A stretch of 54,109 bases of DNA from DATBLZ01 sp036555065. Lineage in GTDB: Bacteria > Pseudomonadota > Gammaproteobacteria > Steroidobacterales > Rariloculaceae. The stretch spans positions 1-54,109 of the forward strand of contig DATBLZ010000003.1 in NCBI GenBank assembly GCA_036555065.1. Direction: 5' to 3'. The translations under genes and the position numbers were made by a program. The notes under the pieces were generated by a model. It was not told where the DNA came from. It worked only from the letters and a program-made list of their open reading frames with translations, and ran no database searches. Shown in pieces: positions 26,542-35,149 of the stretch. Every line of letters starts with the position of its first letter. Within the stretch, counting starts at the first letter, position 1.

Positions 26542-27516
26542 TCACGGCTCGTCGGGCTCGTAGAGCACCCGCGCCGCGGCCTCGGCCATTCTCCGAAAGT
26601 CATGTCCGACGCCCGGCACGACTTCGACGGTCCAGCGAAACTCGGCATTGAGCGCCGCGGCGATCTTCTGGCTTTCACTATAGAAGTATTGGCCCCGGGC
26701 GAGCCGGCCGATTCCTTGCTCATCGGCCTTCGGGGTGCTCAACGTCGTACCGCGCCTTTCGTTGGCGTTGTCGAGCTCTCCCAAGAGCAGCGTCAGCGGC
26801 ACTTGGAAGGCCCGCTCGAGATCCTCGGGCGTCAAAACCGTATCCGCGACGCCGAAGATCAGGGGCTGGTCGATCCGCGGCAAAGTGTAGAAGGCGGCAT
26901 TCGCGGCCACGATCCGGCGCGCCTTCGAATCCGGATAAAAGATCGCCATCCGATGGAGGATTTGTCCGCCGGCCGAATGGCCGAAAATATCGTATGCCGT
27001 CTCGCTCGATCCGACGTCCTTTACGACCATATCGAACAGCCTGTCGAAATCGTGGAACAGCCATTCCCTGGGGTCGTCGTTGACGTCGAAGACGATGTCC
27101 TCATCCGCCAGTCGATAAACCGAAGGATCGTCTAGGTTCAGATTCCTGAGCTCCAGGTTTTCGACGAGACCGGCCAGCTGGTACGCGGCTTCGTCGTACT
27201 CGTCTTCCGGATAGGCCGGCGCCAAAACCAAGACACCGTGTTTCTCCGACGCCGCTATCCACGAATCGCGGTACTCGTCGCCGTCTCGCCCGGTCCCCGA
27301 AATGACGATGAGGATCGGCGACGATTCATCGAAGCTCCGCGGCCTATGGTAGGAAACGGTGATCGTCGCATCCTCGTGGCCGGGGCCTCCTTGCATCGAG
27401 AAGCTTCCCGATCCAGGCCCGACCAATGCAGCGTCCTGTGCGTGCACCACGGGGCCCGCGAGCGTCGCGACGACGATGACGCTCGCAGATAGACCAAGAC
27501 GAACATTGCGACTCAT
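26542..27516 (-). CDS. Exported alpha/beta hydrolase
   Basis: A 324-residue protein with a signal peptide (LSASVIVVATLAGPVVHA) and an alpha/beta-hydrolase fold. PILIVISGTGRDGDEYRDSW is the oxyanion-loop region. The nucleophile elbow GHSAGG is in YDIFGHSAGGQILHRMA, and VVPGVGHDF supplies the catalytic His near the C-terminus. The acid is probably in the GELDN segment. It resembles PHB-depolymerase-like or Ser-esterase families; the substrate is unknown. It is convergent with the MetE-like gene, with 123 bp between stops. Confidence 0.85.
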   Translation of the reverse strand: MSRNVRLGLSASVIVVATLAGPVVHAQDAALVGPGSGSFSMQGGPGHEDATITVSYHRPRSFDESSPILIVISGTGRDGDEYRDSWIAASEKHGVLVLAPAYPEDEYDEAAYQLAGLVENLELRNLNLDDPSVYRLADEDIVFDVNDDPREWLFHDFDRLFDMVVKDVGSSETAYDIFGHSAGGQILHRMAIFYPDSKARRIVAANAAFYTLPRIDQPLIFGVADTVLTPEDLERAFQVPLTLLLGELDNANERRGTTLSTPKADEQGIGRLARGQYFYSESQKIAAALNAEFRWTVEVVPGVGHDFRRMAEAAARVLYEPDEP

Positions 27517-27639
27517 CCCGCGACCCGTCGGCTTGAGAACCGCGACAAATTCTGGTCAATGCAGCGATGCAACGCAACCACGGCGTAATCGCTCAACGAC
27601 TAGAATGATCGCCAGGATAATGCCCTTAGGGGAGCACCG

Positions 27640-27957
27640 ATGATTCTTTCCACGACACCGACGATCGAAGGTAAGGCCATCCGCGAGTACCACGGCGTCG
27701 TGACCGGAGAGGCGATACTCGGCGCCAACATCTTCAAGGATTTCTTCGCCGGGATTCGCGACATCGTGGGCGGCCGCTCGGCAGCCTATGAGAAGGAGCT
27801 GACCAAGGCACGCGAGATTGCATTCGAGGAGATGGGCGAGCAAGCTCGGGGACTTGGTGCGAACGCGATCGTCGGCATCGATATCGACTACGAGACCGTG
27901 GGCGCAGGATCGATGTTGATGGTCGCCGTCAGCGGCACGGCGGTGACCATCCGCTGA
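27640..27957 (+). CDS. YbjQ family protein (UPF0145)
   Basis: A 105-residue protein matching YbjQ over its whole length: REYHGVVTGEAILGANIFKD, then GGRSAAYEKEL, ARGLGANAIVGIDIDYE and LMVAVSGTAV. The family forms pentameric rings and has no settled function. A GGGGAG ribosome site lies upstream of the ATG. It is followed after 15 bp by the DUF6152 fusion gene and may be co-transcribed with it. Confidence 0.95.
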   Translation: MILSTTPTIEGKAIREYHGVVTGEAILGANIFKDFFAGIRDIVGGRSAAYEKELTKAREIAFEEMGEQARGLGANAIVGIDIDYETVGAGSMLMVAVSGTAVTIR

Positions 27958-27972
27958 CTGCGCGAAGGGGGC

Positions 27973-28950
27973 ATGGTGCAGGGTTCTAGGACCGCATTGC
28001 TCGTTGTCCTCGTGAGCTCGCCGTGCTTTGCGCATCACGGGCGCGCGCCGCACTATGACGAGACTAAGCCCGTGCACCTCGAAGGCGTCATCGCGAGCTT
28101 CGACTTCATCAATCCCCACGCGTTTCTACACATCGATATCCTCGACGCGAATGGCGACAAGCAGACTTGGAGCTGCGAAATGCCGTCGCGAACGGTGCTC
28201 GCGCGCAATGGCGTGAAAGCCGAGTCGTTTACTCCGGGTGCGCCGATCACGATCGACGGCGTTGCGGCCCGGCACAACGCGACGGGCTGCGCGTTTCGCG
28301 TCGCGTACCTTGCCGACGGCAGCAGGCTCGAGGATGCGGCGCTCTTCGCCCCGACCCGGGCCTCGGCGGCCGAGATTCCTGCCGATCGGCAATCGATCGT
28401 CGGCGTTTGGACGATCAAGGACTTCCGCGCGCCGCGTTCCTTCGGCGTCGCGACGGAAGCGGGCAAGCAAGCGAGCGCCGCGTTCGATCCCATCGCGGAC
28501 GATCCCGCAATCCGTTGCGAGCCGGGGAGCCCCGTGCGGTTCTGGATCAACGTCAACGAACCGTTCGAGATCAAGCGCGAGCCTGATCGCGTCGTCATCA
28601 ACCATCGCTATCTCGACAGCCAGCGCATCGTGCATCTGAACGGTGTCGTACCCGCGGATACGCCGCGTACGTCCATGGGGTACTCGACGGGTCGATTCGA
28701 AGGCAATGCGCTGGTTGTCACGACCGATCACTTCATCGCGGGGGCCATCGAACCGCGGCGCGCCGTTTTGCACACGCAGAACTTGAAGCTCACGGAGCGG
28801 CTCGAGGTGAACGCGGAAGGCGAGCTCGAGATCACTTTTACGATCGACGATCCGGAGTTCTTCGAAGGGCCCTCCACGTTCACAGAGCCCTTCGTCCGCA
28901 GCCGCTGGGATCCCGAGCCCTTCAACTGCAAGCCGGGGTATCAACAATGA
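27973..28950 (+). CDS. DUF6152 domain fused to exported GRxEG-type domain
   Basis: A 325-residue exported protein. After a signal peptide ending at CFA, residues 20-120 are a DUF6152 domain (HHGRAPHYDETKPVHLEG, NPHAFLHIDI, LARNGVK). Residues 130-325 are the same domain as in the stand-alone genes at 34245, 43301 and 49808: MGYSTGRFEGNALVVTT, then LTERLEV, ITFTIDDPEFF and FTEPF. The function of both domains is unknown. The fusion implies that the separate proteins work together. The ATG at 27973 follows a GGGGGC ribosome site. Confidence 0.8.
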   Translation: MVQGSRTALLVVLVSSPCFAHHGRAPHYDETKPVHLEGVIASFDFINPHAFLHIDILDANGDKQTWSCEMPSRTVLARNGVKAESFTPGAPITIDGVAARHNATGCAFRVAYLADGSRLEDAALFAPTRASAAEIPADRQSIVGVWTIKDFRAPRSFGVATEAGKQASAAFDPIADDPAIRCEPGSPVRFWINVNEPFEIKREPDRVVINHRYLDSQRIVHLNGVVPADTPRTSMGYSTGRFEGNALVVTTDHFIAGAIEPRRAVLHTQNLKLTERLEVNAEGELEITFTIDDPEFFEGPSTFTEPFVRSRWDPEPFNCKPGYQQ

Positions 28951-29004
28951 AAGCAGCCTGCTGCGCGTGCCTATGAACGGCTCTGCATAGCCCCCAAGCG
29001 CCGA

Positions 29005-30921
29005 ATGACGACCAACCGTTCGTCGCGCGAGAATTACCGAGCCTTTCGAGAACGCTACAAGAAGCGGCGGCTCGAGGACCCGGACGACGTGCCAAGTGGC
29101 GCGCCGGCGGGTCCGCGCCCAACCTTCGGCGGGCGGCGACGCGAGTACATGCGCGACTACCTGCGCTGGCTGCGGCCGCACCGGTTCTCGGTAGCCTTTC
29201 TTTTCGTGCTCGCGCTCATCGCCGCAGGCCTGCAGATGATCGAGCCCTTGTTCATGCGGTTCATCGTCGATCGCGTGCTGCTCAACGATACGCTCGACGC
29301 GCAAGCGCGGACGGCGTCGTTGCATCTCGTCGGCGCCGCGTTTCTCGGCGTCATCGCGCTCTCGGCGGGCCTCGGCGTCATGCGGGACTATCGCCAGCGC
29401 CTCCTCAACACGCGCGTGATGTTGACGCTGCGCCGCGCGCTGTTCGATCGGTTGTTGCACCTGCCGCTCGCGAAGCTTTGGGACATGAAAACGGGCGGCA
29501 TCCTGTCGCGCCTGACCGGCGACGTCGACTCGACGACCGGGTTGCTGCAAATGGCGATCATGTCGCCTGCGATCTCCACGATTCGCCTTTTGATCGCGAT
29601 CGCGATCCTGATTTCCTTGAATTGGCAGCTCGCGCTCGTTGCGCTCGCGGTCATCCCGGGCGCGATGCTCATGAGCTTCGTTTCCGCGCGGCGCGTCCGG
29701 CCGATCTATCGCGTAATCCGCAAGGACATCGAGCGCATCGACGGCCGCGTCGGCGAGACGTTCTCGGGAATTCGCGTCGTGCGCGCGTTTCGCCGCGAAG
29801 CACGCGAGCTCCTGGACTACGTGCGCGGGCGGCACGGTGTCGTGCGCAAGGAGCTGTTCGCACATCGCCGCGAGCTCGGGCTGTGGACGTCATGGGGCTT
29901 CGTCGTCTCCGCCGTGAGCGTCGTGATCGCCTGGTACGGCGGTTATTTGTTTCTACAGGGGCGCGCGTCGGTCGGCGACATCATGGCCTTTCAGTGGTAC
30001 TCGATGCTCCTGTTGAATCCGGTGTGGCAAATCGTGAATTCGTTCTCGGAGCTGCAGCGCTCTCTGGCGTCGATGGAGCGCGTCTTCGAGGTGCTCACGA
30101 TGCCCGACGACAAGCCCGATAGGTCCGACGCGATCGATGCGCCCACCGCAGTGCGCGAGATCGAGTTCCGCGACGTCGAGTTCGAGTATCGCGAGGGCCG
30201 ACCGGTCGTCCGCGATTTCAACATCGTCGTGCCGGGCGGCACCGTCGTTGCGCTCGTCGGCCGCAGCGGTGCCGGCAAGACGACCGTAACCGATTTGGTC
30301 GCGCGCTTTCACGATCCGACTCGCGGGCGAATCCTCGTGAATGGCATGGATATCCGCCAGTTCCGCTTACGCACGTATCGCGATCTGCTCGCGATCGTGC
30401 AGCAAGACGTTTTTCTGTTCGACGGCTCGGTGCGCGACAACATTGCTTACGGTAGGCACGATGCCAGCGACGCGGACGTCGAGGACGCGGCGCGGCGCGC
30501 GAACGCCCACGAGTTCATCGTCCACCTGCCAGAAAAGTACGCGACCTTCATCGGCGAGCGCGGCGTCAAACTTTCGGGCGGCCAGCAGCAGCGCCTCGCA
30601 ATCGCACGCGCGATTCTCGCCGAGCCCGAGATCCTGATTCTCGACGAGGCAACGAGCAACCTCGACACCGAGAGCGAGCAGCTGATACAGGCCTCGATGG
30701 CGACGCTTCTCGCGGGGCGCACGACGTTCGTAATAGCGCATCGCTTATCGACGGTCCGTCGCGCCGACATGATCTTGCTGCTCGAGGACGGGCGCATCGT
30801 CGAGCGCGGCACGCACGAGGCGCTCATGGCGGCGCGCGGCAAATACCACGATATGGTCGTTCGGCAGATGGCGGCCGAGCGCGAGAACGCCGCAGGCGAC
30901 CTAGCGCTGGTCGCTCGATGA
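29005..30921 (+). CDS. MsbA-like ABC exporter (half transporter)
   Basis: A 638-residue fused permease-ATPase of the type IV (MsbA/LmrA) exporter class. A hydrophilic N-terminus precedes a six-helix membrane domain (from about residue 58). The nucleotide domain has Walker A GRSGAGKTT (about 418-426), Q-loop AIVQQDVFLFDG, signature LSGGQQQRLAIARA (about 522-535), Walker B ILILDEATSNLD (about 542-553) and the H-loop AHRLST. It should act as a homodimer exporting a lipid, drug or peptide; the substrate cannot be told. It lies 54 bp after the DUF6152 fusion gene, and its last 21 bases overlap the convergent small membrane-protein gene. Confidence 0.95.
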   Translation: MTTNRSSRENYRAFRERYKKRRLEDPDDVPSGAPAGPRPTFGGRRREYMRDYLRWLRPHRFSVAFLFVLALIAAGLQMIEPLFMRFIVDRVLLNDTLDAQARTASLHLVGAAFLGVIALSAGLGVMRDYRQRLLNTRVMLTLRRALFDRLLHLPLAKLWDMKTGGILSRLTGDVDSTTGLLQMAIMSPAISTIRLLIAIAILISLNWQLALVALAVIPGAMLMSFVSARRVRPIYRVIRKDIERIDGRVGETFSGIRVVRAFRREARELLDYVRGRHGVVRKELFAHRRELGLWTSWGFVVSAVSVVIAWYGGYLFLQGRASVGDIMAFQWYSMLLLNPVWQIVNSFSELQRSLASMERVFEVLTMPDDKPDRSDAIDAPTAVREIEFRDVEFEYREGRPVVRDFNIVVPGGTVVALVGRSGAGKTTVTDLVARFHDPTRGRILVNGMDIRQFRLRTYRDLLAIVQQDVFLFDGSVRDNIAYGRHDASDADVEDAARRANAHEFIVHLPEKYATFIGERGVKLSGGQQQRLAIARAILAEPEILILDEATSNLDTESEQLIQASMATLLAGRTTFVIAHRLSTVRRADMILLLEDGRIVERGTHEALMAARGKYHDMVVRQMAAERENAAGDLALVAR

Positions 30922-31281
30922 GCTCACGTTGCGAACGAGCTTCGCGACGAGCGTGACCACGAAAGCAACGCTGTCGATCAGCATCTTGAGACACAACAGC
31001 AACCCGAGCTGAACCTTCTTCGCGAACGGCAGATCCAGAAAGCCCGCGGTGCTATCGAGATAGCCGCTCAGCGTGGCGTTGCTCCTGAACACGCGCTCGA
31101 GCGCCGGAGAATGGCGCGCGGCGACGAGCGCGGCAAGCCCGATGAACAGAAGACCCGGAATGAGCGGGAGTATCAACCCGGCCAGGCCGATGGCGAGGCA
31201 CGCCAGAATCACGACGCACGCGATGAGCTTTGCAGTCGCACTGTCGATGGGGTTTGCAGAGGGAGTGGCTTCGGAGTTCAT
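30901..31281 (-). CDS. Small inner-membrane protein (DUF454/YbaN-like)
   Basis: A 126-residue membrane protein. I chose ATG 31281 over the GTG 15 bases upstream; either is possible. LACLAIGLAGLILPLIPGLLFIGLAAL forms a hairpin of two membrane helices. ARHSPALERVFRSN and a C-terminal helical segment with another membrane helix (KMLIDSVAFVVTLVAKLV) follow. The G-x-x-G-x-x-LP-x-x-PGLLF-x-L pattern resembles DUF454/YbaN-type proteins, of unknown function. Its 3' end overlaps the ABC exporter gene by 21 bp. It probably forms an operon with the small membrane gene 24 bp upstream. Confidence 0.65.
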   Translation of the reverse strand: MNSEATPSANPIDSATAKLIACVVILACLAIGLAGLILPLIPGLLFIGLAALVAARHSPALERVFRSNATLSGYLDSTAGFLDLPFAKKVQLGLLLCLKMLIDSVAFVVTLVAKLVRNVSSSSDQR

Positions 31282-31305
31282 GTTTCGAACCTGCACAAGT
31301 GGGTG

Positions 31306-31584
31306 TCAGTAGTATCGATAACGACGTCGTGGGGCTTTGAGCGGGGCCAGCAGGAAGTAGAAGATCCACGCGAACCAGGAAAGAAAGATGATCGCGAGAA
31401 TCCAGGCGACTTTTTCGCCCCCTGTAACTTCGTCCGAGCACGCGATGATGAGTATCGGCAAGAGCCAGATGAAGAAGCACCCGAACATGAGCAAGAGCGC
31501 GAGGCCGACGCCGACGATGGGGAGGAGAAACACGAGACCGAGCCCGATCGCGAAGATCGTCAAAATGGCGCCGAGAAGGTTCAT
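31306..31584 (-). CDS. Small membrane protein with PLDc_N-like segment
   Basis: A 92-residue protein with three predicted membrane segments: an N-terminal pair (AILTIFAIGLGLVFLLP; LLLMFGCFFIWLLPILI) and a third (WILAIIFLSWFAWIFYFLL). A basic RRRYRYY tail ends it. The third segment with its S-W-x-x-W-x-x-Y-F-L-L pattern resembles the phospholipase D-nuclease N-terminal domain found in small membrane proteins and cardiolipin synthases. No catalytic domain is present. Probably the first gene of a two-gene minus-strand unit. Confidence 0.7.
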   Translation of the reverse strand: MNLLGAILTIFAIGLGLVFLLPIVGVGLALLLMFGCFFIWLLPILIIACSDEVTGGEKVAWILAIIFLSWFAWIFYFLLAPLKAPRRRYRYY

Positions 31585-31759
31585 CGTTTAGCTCCCAATC
31601 TCTCTGAAGCAGCTCGCTCTGCTCTCGAGCATTGCTAATGTCGTGCCAAACGCGGATCGCGCGGATTATCAGGGAGTTAGCGGCTTCCTCGCGGACGGCA
31701 CGGGCGCGCGATGCGTGGCGCGCGCCAAGAGTTGACGGATTAGGCCAATCGCAGGTGAG

Positions 31760-32029
31760 CTAGCGGAGCTGGCTGTCCTTGTTCCCACGCCGGTTGTAGC
31801 CGACGTTGCGAACCGCTTCCGCTTTATCGTGCTCGGCCTGGCAACTCAGGCAACGGCGCACGCCGGGCAGGGCGTCGCGCCGCGCCGCGGGGATCTCGGC
31901 GCCGCATTCCTCGCAATGGTAGAGGCTCGCGCCGGCCGGTAGATTTCTACGTGCGCTCGCGATCGCGTCGCCGATGCTCGCGTCTATCTGCTCCTGTACG
32001 GCGCCGTCTTTCGCCCAGCCGGTGGCCAT
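31760..32029 (-). CDS. ybiI: YbiI-like DksA/TraR-type zinc-finger protein
   Basis: An 89-residue protein that matches E. coli YbiI along its whole length when started at ATG 32029: MATGWAKDGAVQEQIDASI, CEECGAEIPAARRDALPGV, CLSCQ, and the C-terminus GYNRRGNKDSQLR. The four Cys (CxxC...CxxC) bind zinc in the C4 DksA/TraR fold. It lacks the long coiled coil of DksA. Its role is unclear, with possible effects on RNA polymerase inferred from the family. It is divergent from the NTF2-like gene, 64 bp apart. A 175-bp stretch to its left shows nothing recognisable. Confidence 0.95.
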   Translation of the reverse strand: MATGWAKDGAVQEQIDASIGDAIASARRNLPAGASLYHCEECGAEIPAARRDALPGVRRCLSCQAEHDKAEAVRNVGYNRRGNKDSQLR

Positions 32030-32093
32030 GATGCGTATTATAGGGGCCGTGCGGCTCCGGGGCTTCGAAAACAACACGTCAGGGGGAATAGAT

Positions 32094-32705
32094 ATGCGTG
32101 GAGTGGCGTGCGGCGCAATCGCCGCGTTGAGTATCGCGGCGTTTACAGCGTCGACGGCGTTTGCCGAGGACAGCTACGCGGAGGATCGCGCGAAGATCGA
32201 GGATCTCCAAGCTCGGTATTTGTTCGCGCTCGATTTCCGCGACGCGGATGCTTACGCGGCGACGTTCGCCGAGGACGGCGTGCTCGACTACGGCGCGGGA
32301 AAAATCGTGGGACGGCAAGCCATCCGCGACATGGTCGCGGGGTTGCGGGCGAATGCCGACCGGCAAAGCAGCGCGGATACGTCGGGCTTGAGGCCCGCCG
32401 CCGGCCGGCACAACATTTCGAACATCGTGCTCACGATCAACGGCGATCGGGCGACGGGAACTGCATACTGGTTCCACATGGGCAACGCGAACCCCGAGCG
32501 GACCGCGCAGCTGAACTCCTTCGGGCACTACGAGGACGAGCTCGTCAAGGTCGACGGCGAATGGCTTTTCAGCCTCCGCAAGATCTACAACGAGCAAGTC
32601 GCCGAATGGGCCGTCGGCACGGCGGTGCCGAATCCCGTCGTCCATCCGGGCACAGGGCCGAAGCTGCGTCGGCCGCCGAGCCAGTCGGGCGCGTCGGGCC
32701 AGTAA
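32094..32705 (+). CDS. Exported SnoaL/NTF2-like protein
   Basis: A 203-residue protein with a signal peptide (AIAALSIAAFTASTAFA) and a SnoaL-like NTF2 fold: IEDLQARYLFALDFRDADAY, FAEDGVLDYG, GRQAIRDMV, and FGHYEDELVKVDGEWLFSLR. ATG 32094 is preceded by AGGGGGA. Relatives include dehydratases, isomerases and non-catalytic binding proteins; no catalytic set can be confirmed. A proline- and Ser-rich tail extends beyond the fold. It is convergent with a related gene, 29 bp apart. Confidence 0.87.
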   Translation: MRGVACGAIAALSIAAFTASTAFAEDSYAEDRAKIEDLQARYLFALDFRDADAYAATFAEDGVLDYGAGKIVGRQAIRDMVAGLRANADRQSSADTSGLRPAAGRHNISNIVLTINGDRATGTAYWFHMGNANPERTAQLNSFGHYEDELVKVDGEWLFSLRKIYNEQVAEWAVGTAVPNPVVHPGTGPKLRRPPSQSGASGQ

Positions 32706-32734
32706 GCGACACGGCCCGGAGCGAACCAGCGTCG

Positions 32735-33250
32735 TCAGTTCTGCGGCGTGACGTCGCGGGACTTGATGAGCCACGCGCCGTTCACGCGTACGAGCTCGTC
32801 GATGCCGCGGCCGGCAGCGAGGACGCGCGGGGGAGTCTCCTGACCAGCGGCGCCGGCCACGGTCATCCAATACGAATGGAAGCGCGCCTCGTCGGGACCC
32901 AGAAACTCGATGCGGGAGTTCGCGATCATGTGGTACAGCGGGGTCACGGTCTCGCCGGCTGCGGCCCGCGCGTCGCGCCCCTGCTTGATGCCTGTGACCA
33001 TATTCCTCAGCGCCTCGCGCCCCTTGGTCGCGTTTCCGCCGGCGCTGAACTGGCCGTCTTCGGTATAAACGCTCGCATACGCCTCCGCGTCGAACGAGTC
33101 GAGCGCCCGGACGTAGCGCCACATGAGTTGCTCGATTTCTGCCCGGTCCTTCGCTTCCCGTAAGACGTCGGCATCCGAGGCGATGGCCGCACTTGCAAGG
33201 CCGAGAGACATGCCGCCGAGAACCAATGCGCGACCCGCGAGTTTGACCAT
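32735..33250 (-). CDS. Exported SnoaL/NTF2-like protein
   Basis: A 171-residue protein started at ATG 33250, which has a GAGGGGAG ribosome site and gives a signal peptide (LVLGGMSLGLASAAIA). The mature part is SnoaL-like: IEQLMWRYVRALDSFDAEAY, YTEDGQFSAGG, and GRGIDELVRVNGAWLIKSRD. It is a paralogue of the convergent neighbour at 32094, so the pair may come from an old inverted duplication. The longer frame upstream of this ATG is rejected. Confidence 0.87.
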   Translation of the reverse strand: MVKLAGRALVLGGMSLGLASAAIASDADVLREAKDRAEIEQLMWRYVRALDSFDAEAYASVYTEDGQFSAGGNATKGREALRNMVTGIKQGRDARAAAGETVTPLYHMIANSRIEFLGPDEARFHSYWMTVAGAAGQETPPRVLAAGRGIDELVRVNGAWLIKSRDVTPQN

Positions 33251-33384
33251 GTTGCTCCCCTCGAGATGGTTTTTCTGGTCTGCGAACTTTAGCGCCGTTT
33301 CCGCCGTAGCGCGATCGCGCGAAACGCGGTAGGTTGCTCGACCAGCAGCCATGAATGCCACCTGAGGCCTCCGAGGGACACAAG

Positions 33385-34248
33385 ATGCGCCGACAAAGCA
33401 CGTTTCACGCGCGGCGGACGCTCGCGGCCATTGCCGTCGTCACGACGGCTTGGGCCTGGACGATCCTCTATGCCCAGGCGCCCGAGCGAGCGACGGGCGC
33501 CGCGCTCGATGCCGCGATCGGAGGCAGCCATCGCAGCGAGCGCAACAGGGCCCGCGACCCGTATCGCCACCCCAAAGAGACGCTCGAGTTCTTCGGCGTG
33601 CGCCCGAACCTCACGGTCGTCGAGATCTGGCCCGGAGGCGGTTGGTACACCGAGATTCTTGCGCCGGTGCTCAGAGACAACGGCAAGCTCTATGTCGCGG
33701 AATACGGCGCGAACCCGTCGTTTCCCTATCAGCGCTCCGAAATGGAGACGCTTACCGAGAAATTCTCGCGCAACCCCGAGATTTACGATCGCGTGACGCG
33801 CACGTCGCTCGCGTTTCCCGACGCGCTCGAGATCGCGCCGCCGGGCTCGGCCGATCTCGTCGTGACGTTCCGCAACGTTCACAACTGGTTCGACCCGAAC
33901 TACGGCGAGAACACGGCCCCGCTCGCGTTTCGCGCATTCTTTGCCACGTTGAAACCCGGCGGGATCCTCGGCGTCGTCGACCACCGATGGCCGGACCCGG
34001 CGACCGAGCACCCCCAAGCCGCGAGCGGCTACGTTTCCGAGCAGCGCGTGATCGAGTATGCGGAAGCCGCGGGATTCGAATTCGTCGGTCGTTCGGACGT
34101 AAACAGTAATCCGCGCGATACGCACGACCATCCGAACGGCGTCTGGACTCTGCCGCCGGATCTTGCGGTCCCCGAGGGGCAAGATCGGCAGAAGTATCTC
34201 GATATCGGCGAGTCGGATCGGCTCACGCTCAAGTTCGCGAAGCCCTAA
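33385..34248 (+). CDS. Exported SAM-dependent methyltransferase-like protein
   Basis: A 287-residue protein with class I methyltransferase motifs. Motif I is VVEIWPGGGWYTEIL, with later GSADLVVTFRNVHNW and LKPGGILGVVDHRW. A signal-like N-terminus comes first (TLAAIAVVTTAWAWTILYAQ). ATG 33385 is chosen because GAGGG precedes it; ATG 33355 is an alternative. A methyltransferase with an export signal is odd because SAM is cytoplasmic. The segment may be a membrane anchor with the domain inside, or the protein may bind another ligand. It overlaps the convergent exported gene by 4 bp. Confidence 0.83.
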   Translation: MRRQSTFHARRTLAAIAVVTTAWAWTILYAQAPERATGAALDAAIGGSHRSERNRARDPYRHPKETLEFFGVRPNLTVVEIWPGGGWYTEILAPVLRDNGKLYVAEYGANPSFPYQRSEMETLTEKFSRNPEIYDRVTRTSLAFPDALEIAPPGSADLVVTFRNVHNWFDPNYGENTAPLAFRAFFATLKPGGILGVVDHRWPDPATEHPQAASGYVSEQRVIEYAEAAGFEFVGRSDVNSNPRDTHDHPNGVWTLPPDLAVPEGQDRQKYLDIGESDRLTLKFAKP

Positions 34249-35075
34249 TCGAGATAGCCTTTCTGCCTGGCCGCCTCGAGATTGGTGAGACCGGGCTCGC
34301 CGCCGGGTAGGTTGTCGACGTCCTTGTTGTTCTCGGTGCAGATGAACTCGAGCGGCTCCCAGCCGTCGCGGTAGTGAAGGACTTGCGTGGCCGACCACGG
34401 CTCCGTGTACGCGCCGGGATCGTCGATCGTAACCTCGATTCGTAGGTGACCGAAGTGCGTCCGCGTGAATCGCTCCGTCACGTGCAGACGATCGGTTGTC
34501 GGCCTGCCGAGCTGGTCGAGCCAGGCCTTACCGTTGAAGCCCGTCGTTTCGACGACGAACGTATCGCCGTCCCACGCACCTGTCGAATAGCCCATCCACG
34601 TGGGCCGCGCGTTGGCGTCGACGTCTCGGCCGTCCGTGAAGATCTGGCGCCAAAACGTGAACGTCTCGAAGATGATGACGATCGAATTCGGTGTCTCGAT
34701 GAGCTTCCACGGATAGGACACATAATCGATTTTCGGCACGCCTTGTGGCAGGCAATGCGCATCGGGATCCTCGCGCGAGTGCGCTCCGTCCTTACGCTCG
34801 TCGAACAGCCGCTTCGCCCAGGGCCGGTACGGCACATGGTCATCGCCCAAGTCGACCGCAAGGTCCCGAATGTAGCGATTGTCGTCGGGCATCCAGATGC
34901 CCTGGAGGTCGACTCGGCCGCTCGCGAGGCGCGGCGGCGGCGCCTCGAGGTCGACTTCGCCGTCGGCCGTGCGCGGAACGTCTGCGGGTGGGGCATTGAG
35001 CCATTGGGCCAATGCCGGCGCGACAGGCCACGACACGAGCACGTTTACGAGGACAGACGCGAGAATCCGGGCCAT
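34245..35075 (-). CDS. Exported protein of the GRxEG/TIDDP family
   Basis: A 276-residue exported protein (signal ends near APALAQ). It shows the family pattern RVDLQGIWMPDD, then CLPQGVP, IVIIFETF, MGYSTGAWDGDTFVVETTGF, HVTERFTR, EVTIDDPGAYTEPW and a final EFICTEN. Four copies of this family lie in this window. The function is unknown; the Trp/Gly-rich beta repeats suggest a binding or propeller-like fold. It is divergent from a DUF6152 gene (74 bp apart), a neighbour relation that matches the fusion at 27973. Confidence 0.8.
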   Translation of the reverse strand: MARILASVLVNVLVSWPVAPALAQWLNAPPADVPRTADGEVDLEAPPPRLASGRVDLQGIWMPDDNRYIRDLAVDLGDDHVPYRPWAKRLFDERKDGAHSREDPDAHCLPQGVPKIDYVSYPWKLIETPNSIVIIFETFTFWRQIFTDGRDVDANARPTWMGYSTGAWDGDTFVVETTGFNGKAWLDQLGRPTTDRLHVTERFTRTHFGHLRIEVTIDDPGAYTEPWSATQVLHYRDGWEPLEFICTENNKDVDNLPGGEPGLTNLEAARQKGYLD

Positions 35076-35149
35076 TCGGGCAACGTAAGTGAGTTCGACT
35101 GCCCAGTCAACGCGGACTAGAATGCAGTCGATTCAAGGCAACGAGCGGT

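Noticed and set aside
28126..29865. 579-codon minus-strand frame across the DUF6152 fusion and ABC exporter
   Set aside because: It spans two well-supported genes on the other strand and has no recognisable motif.
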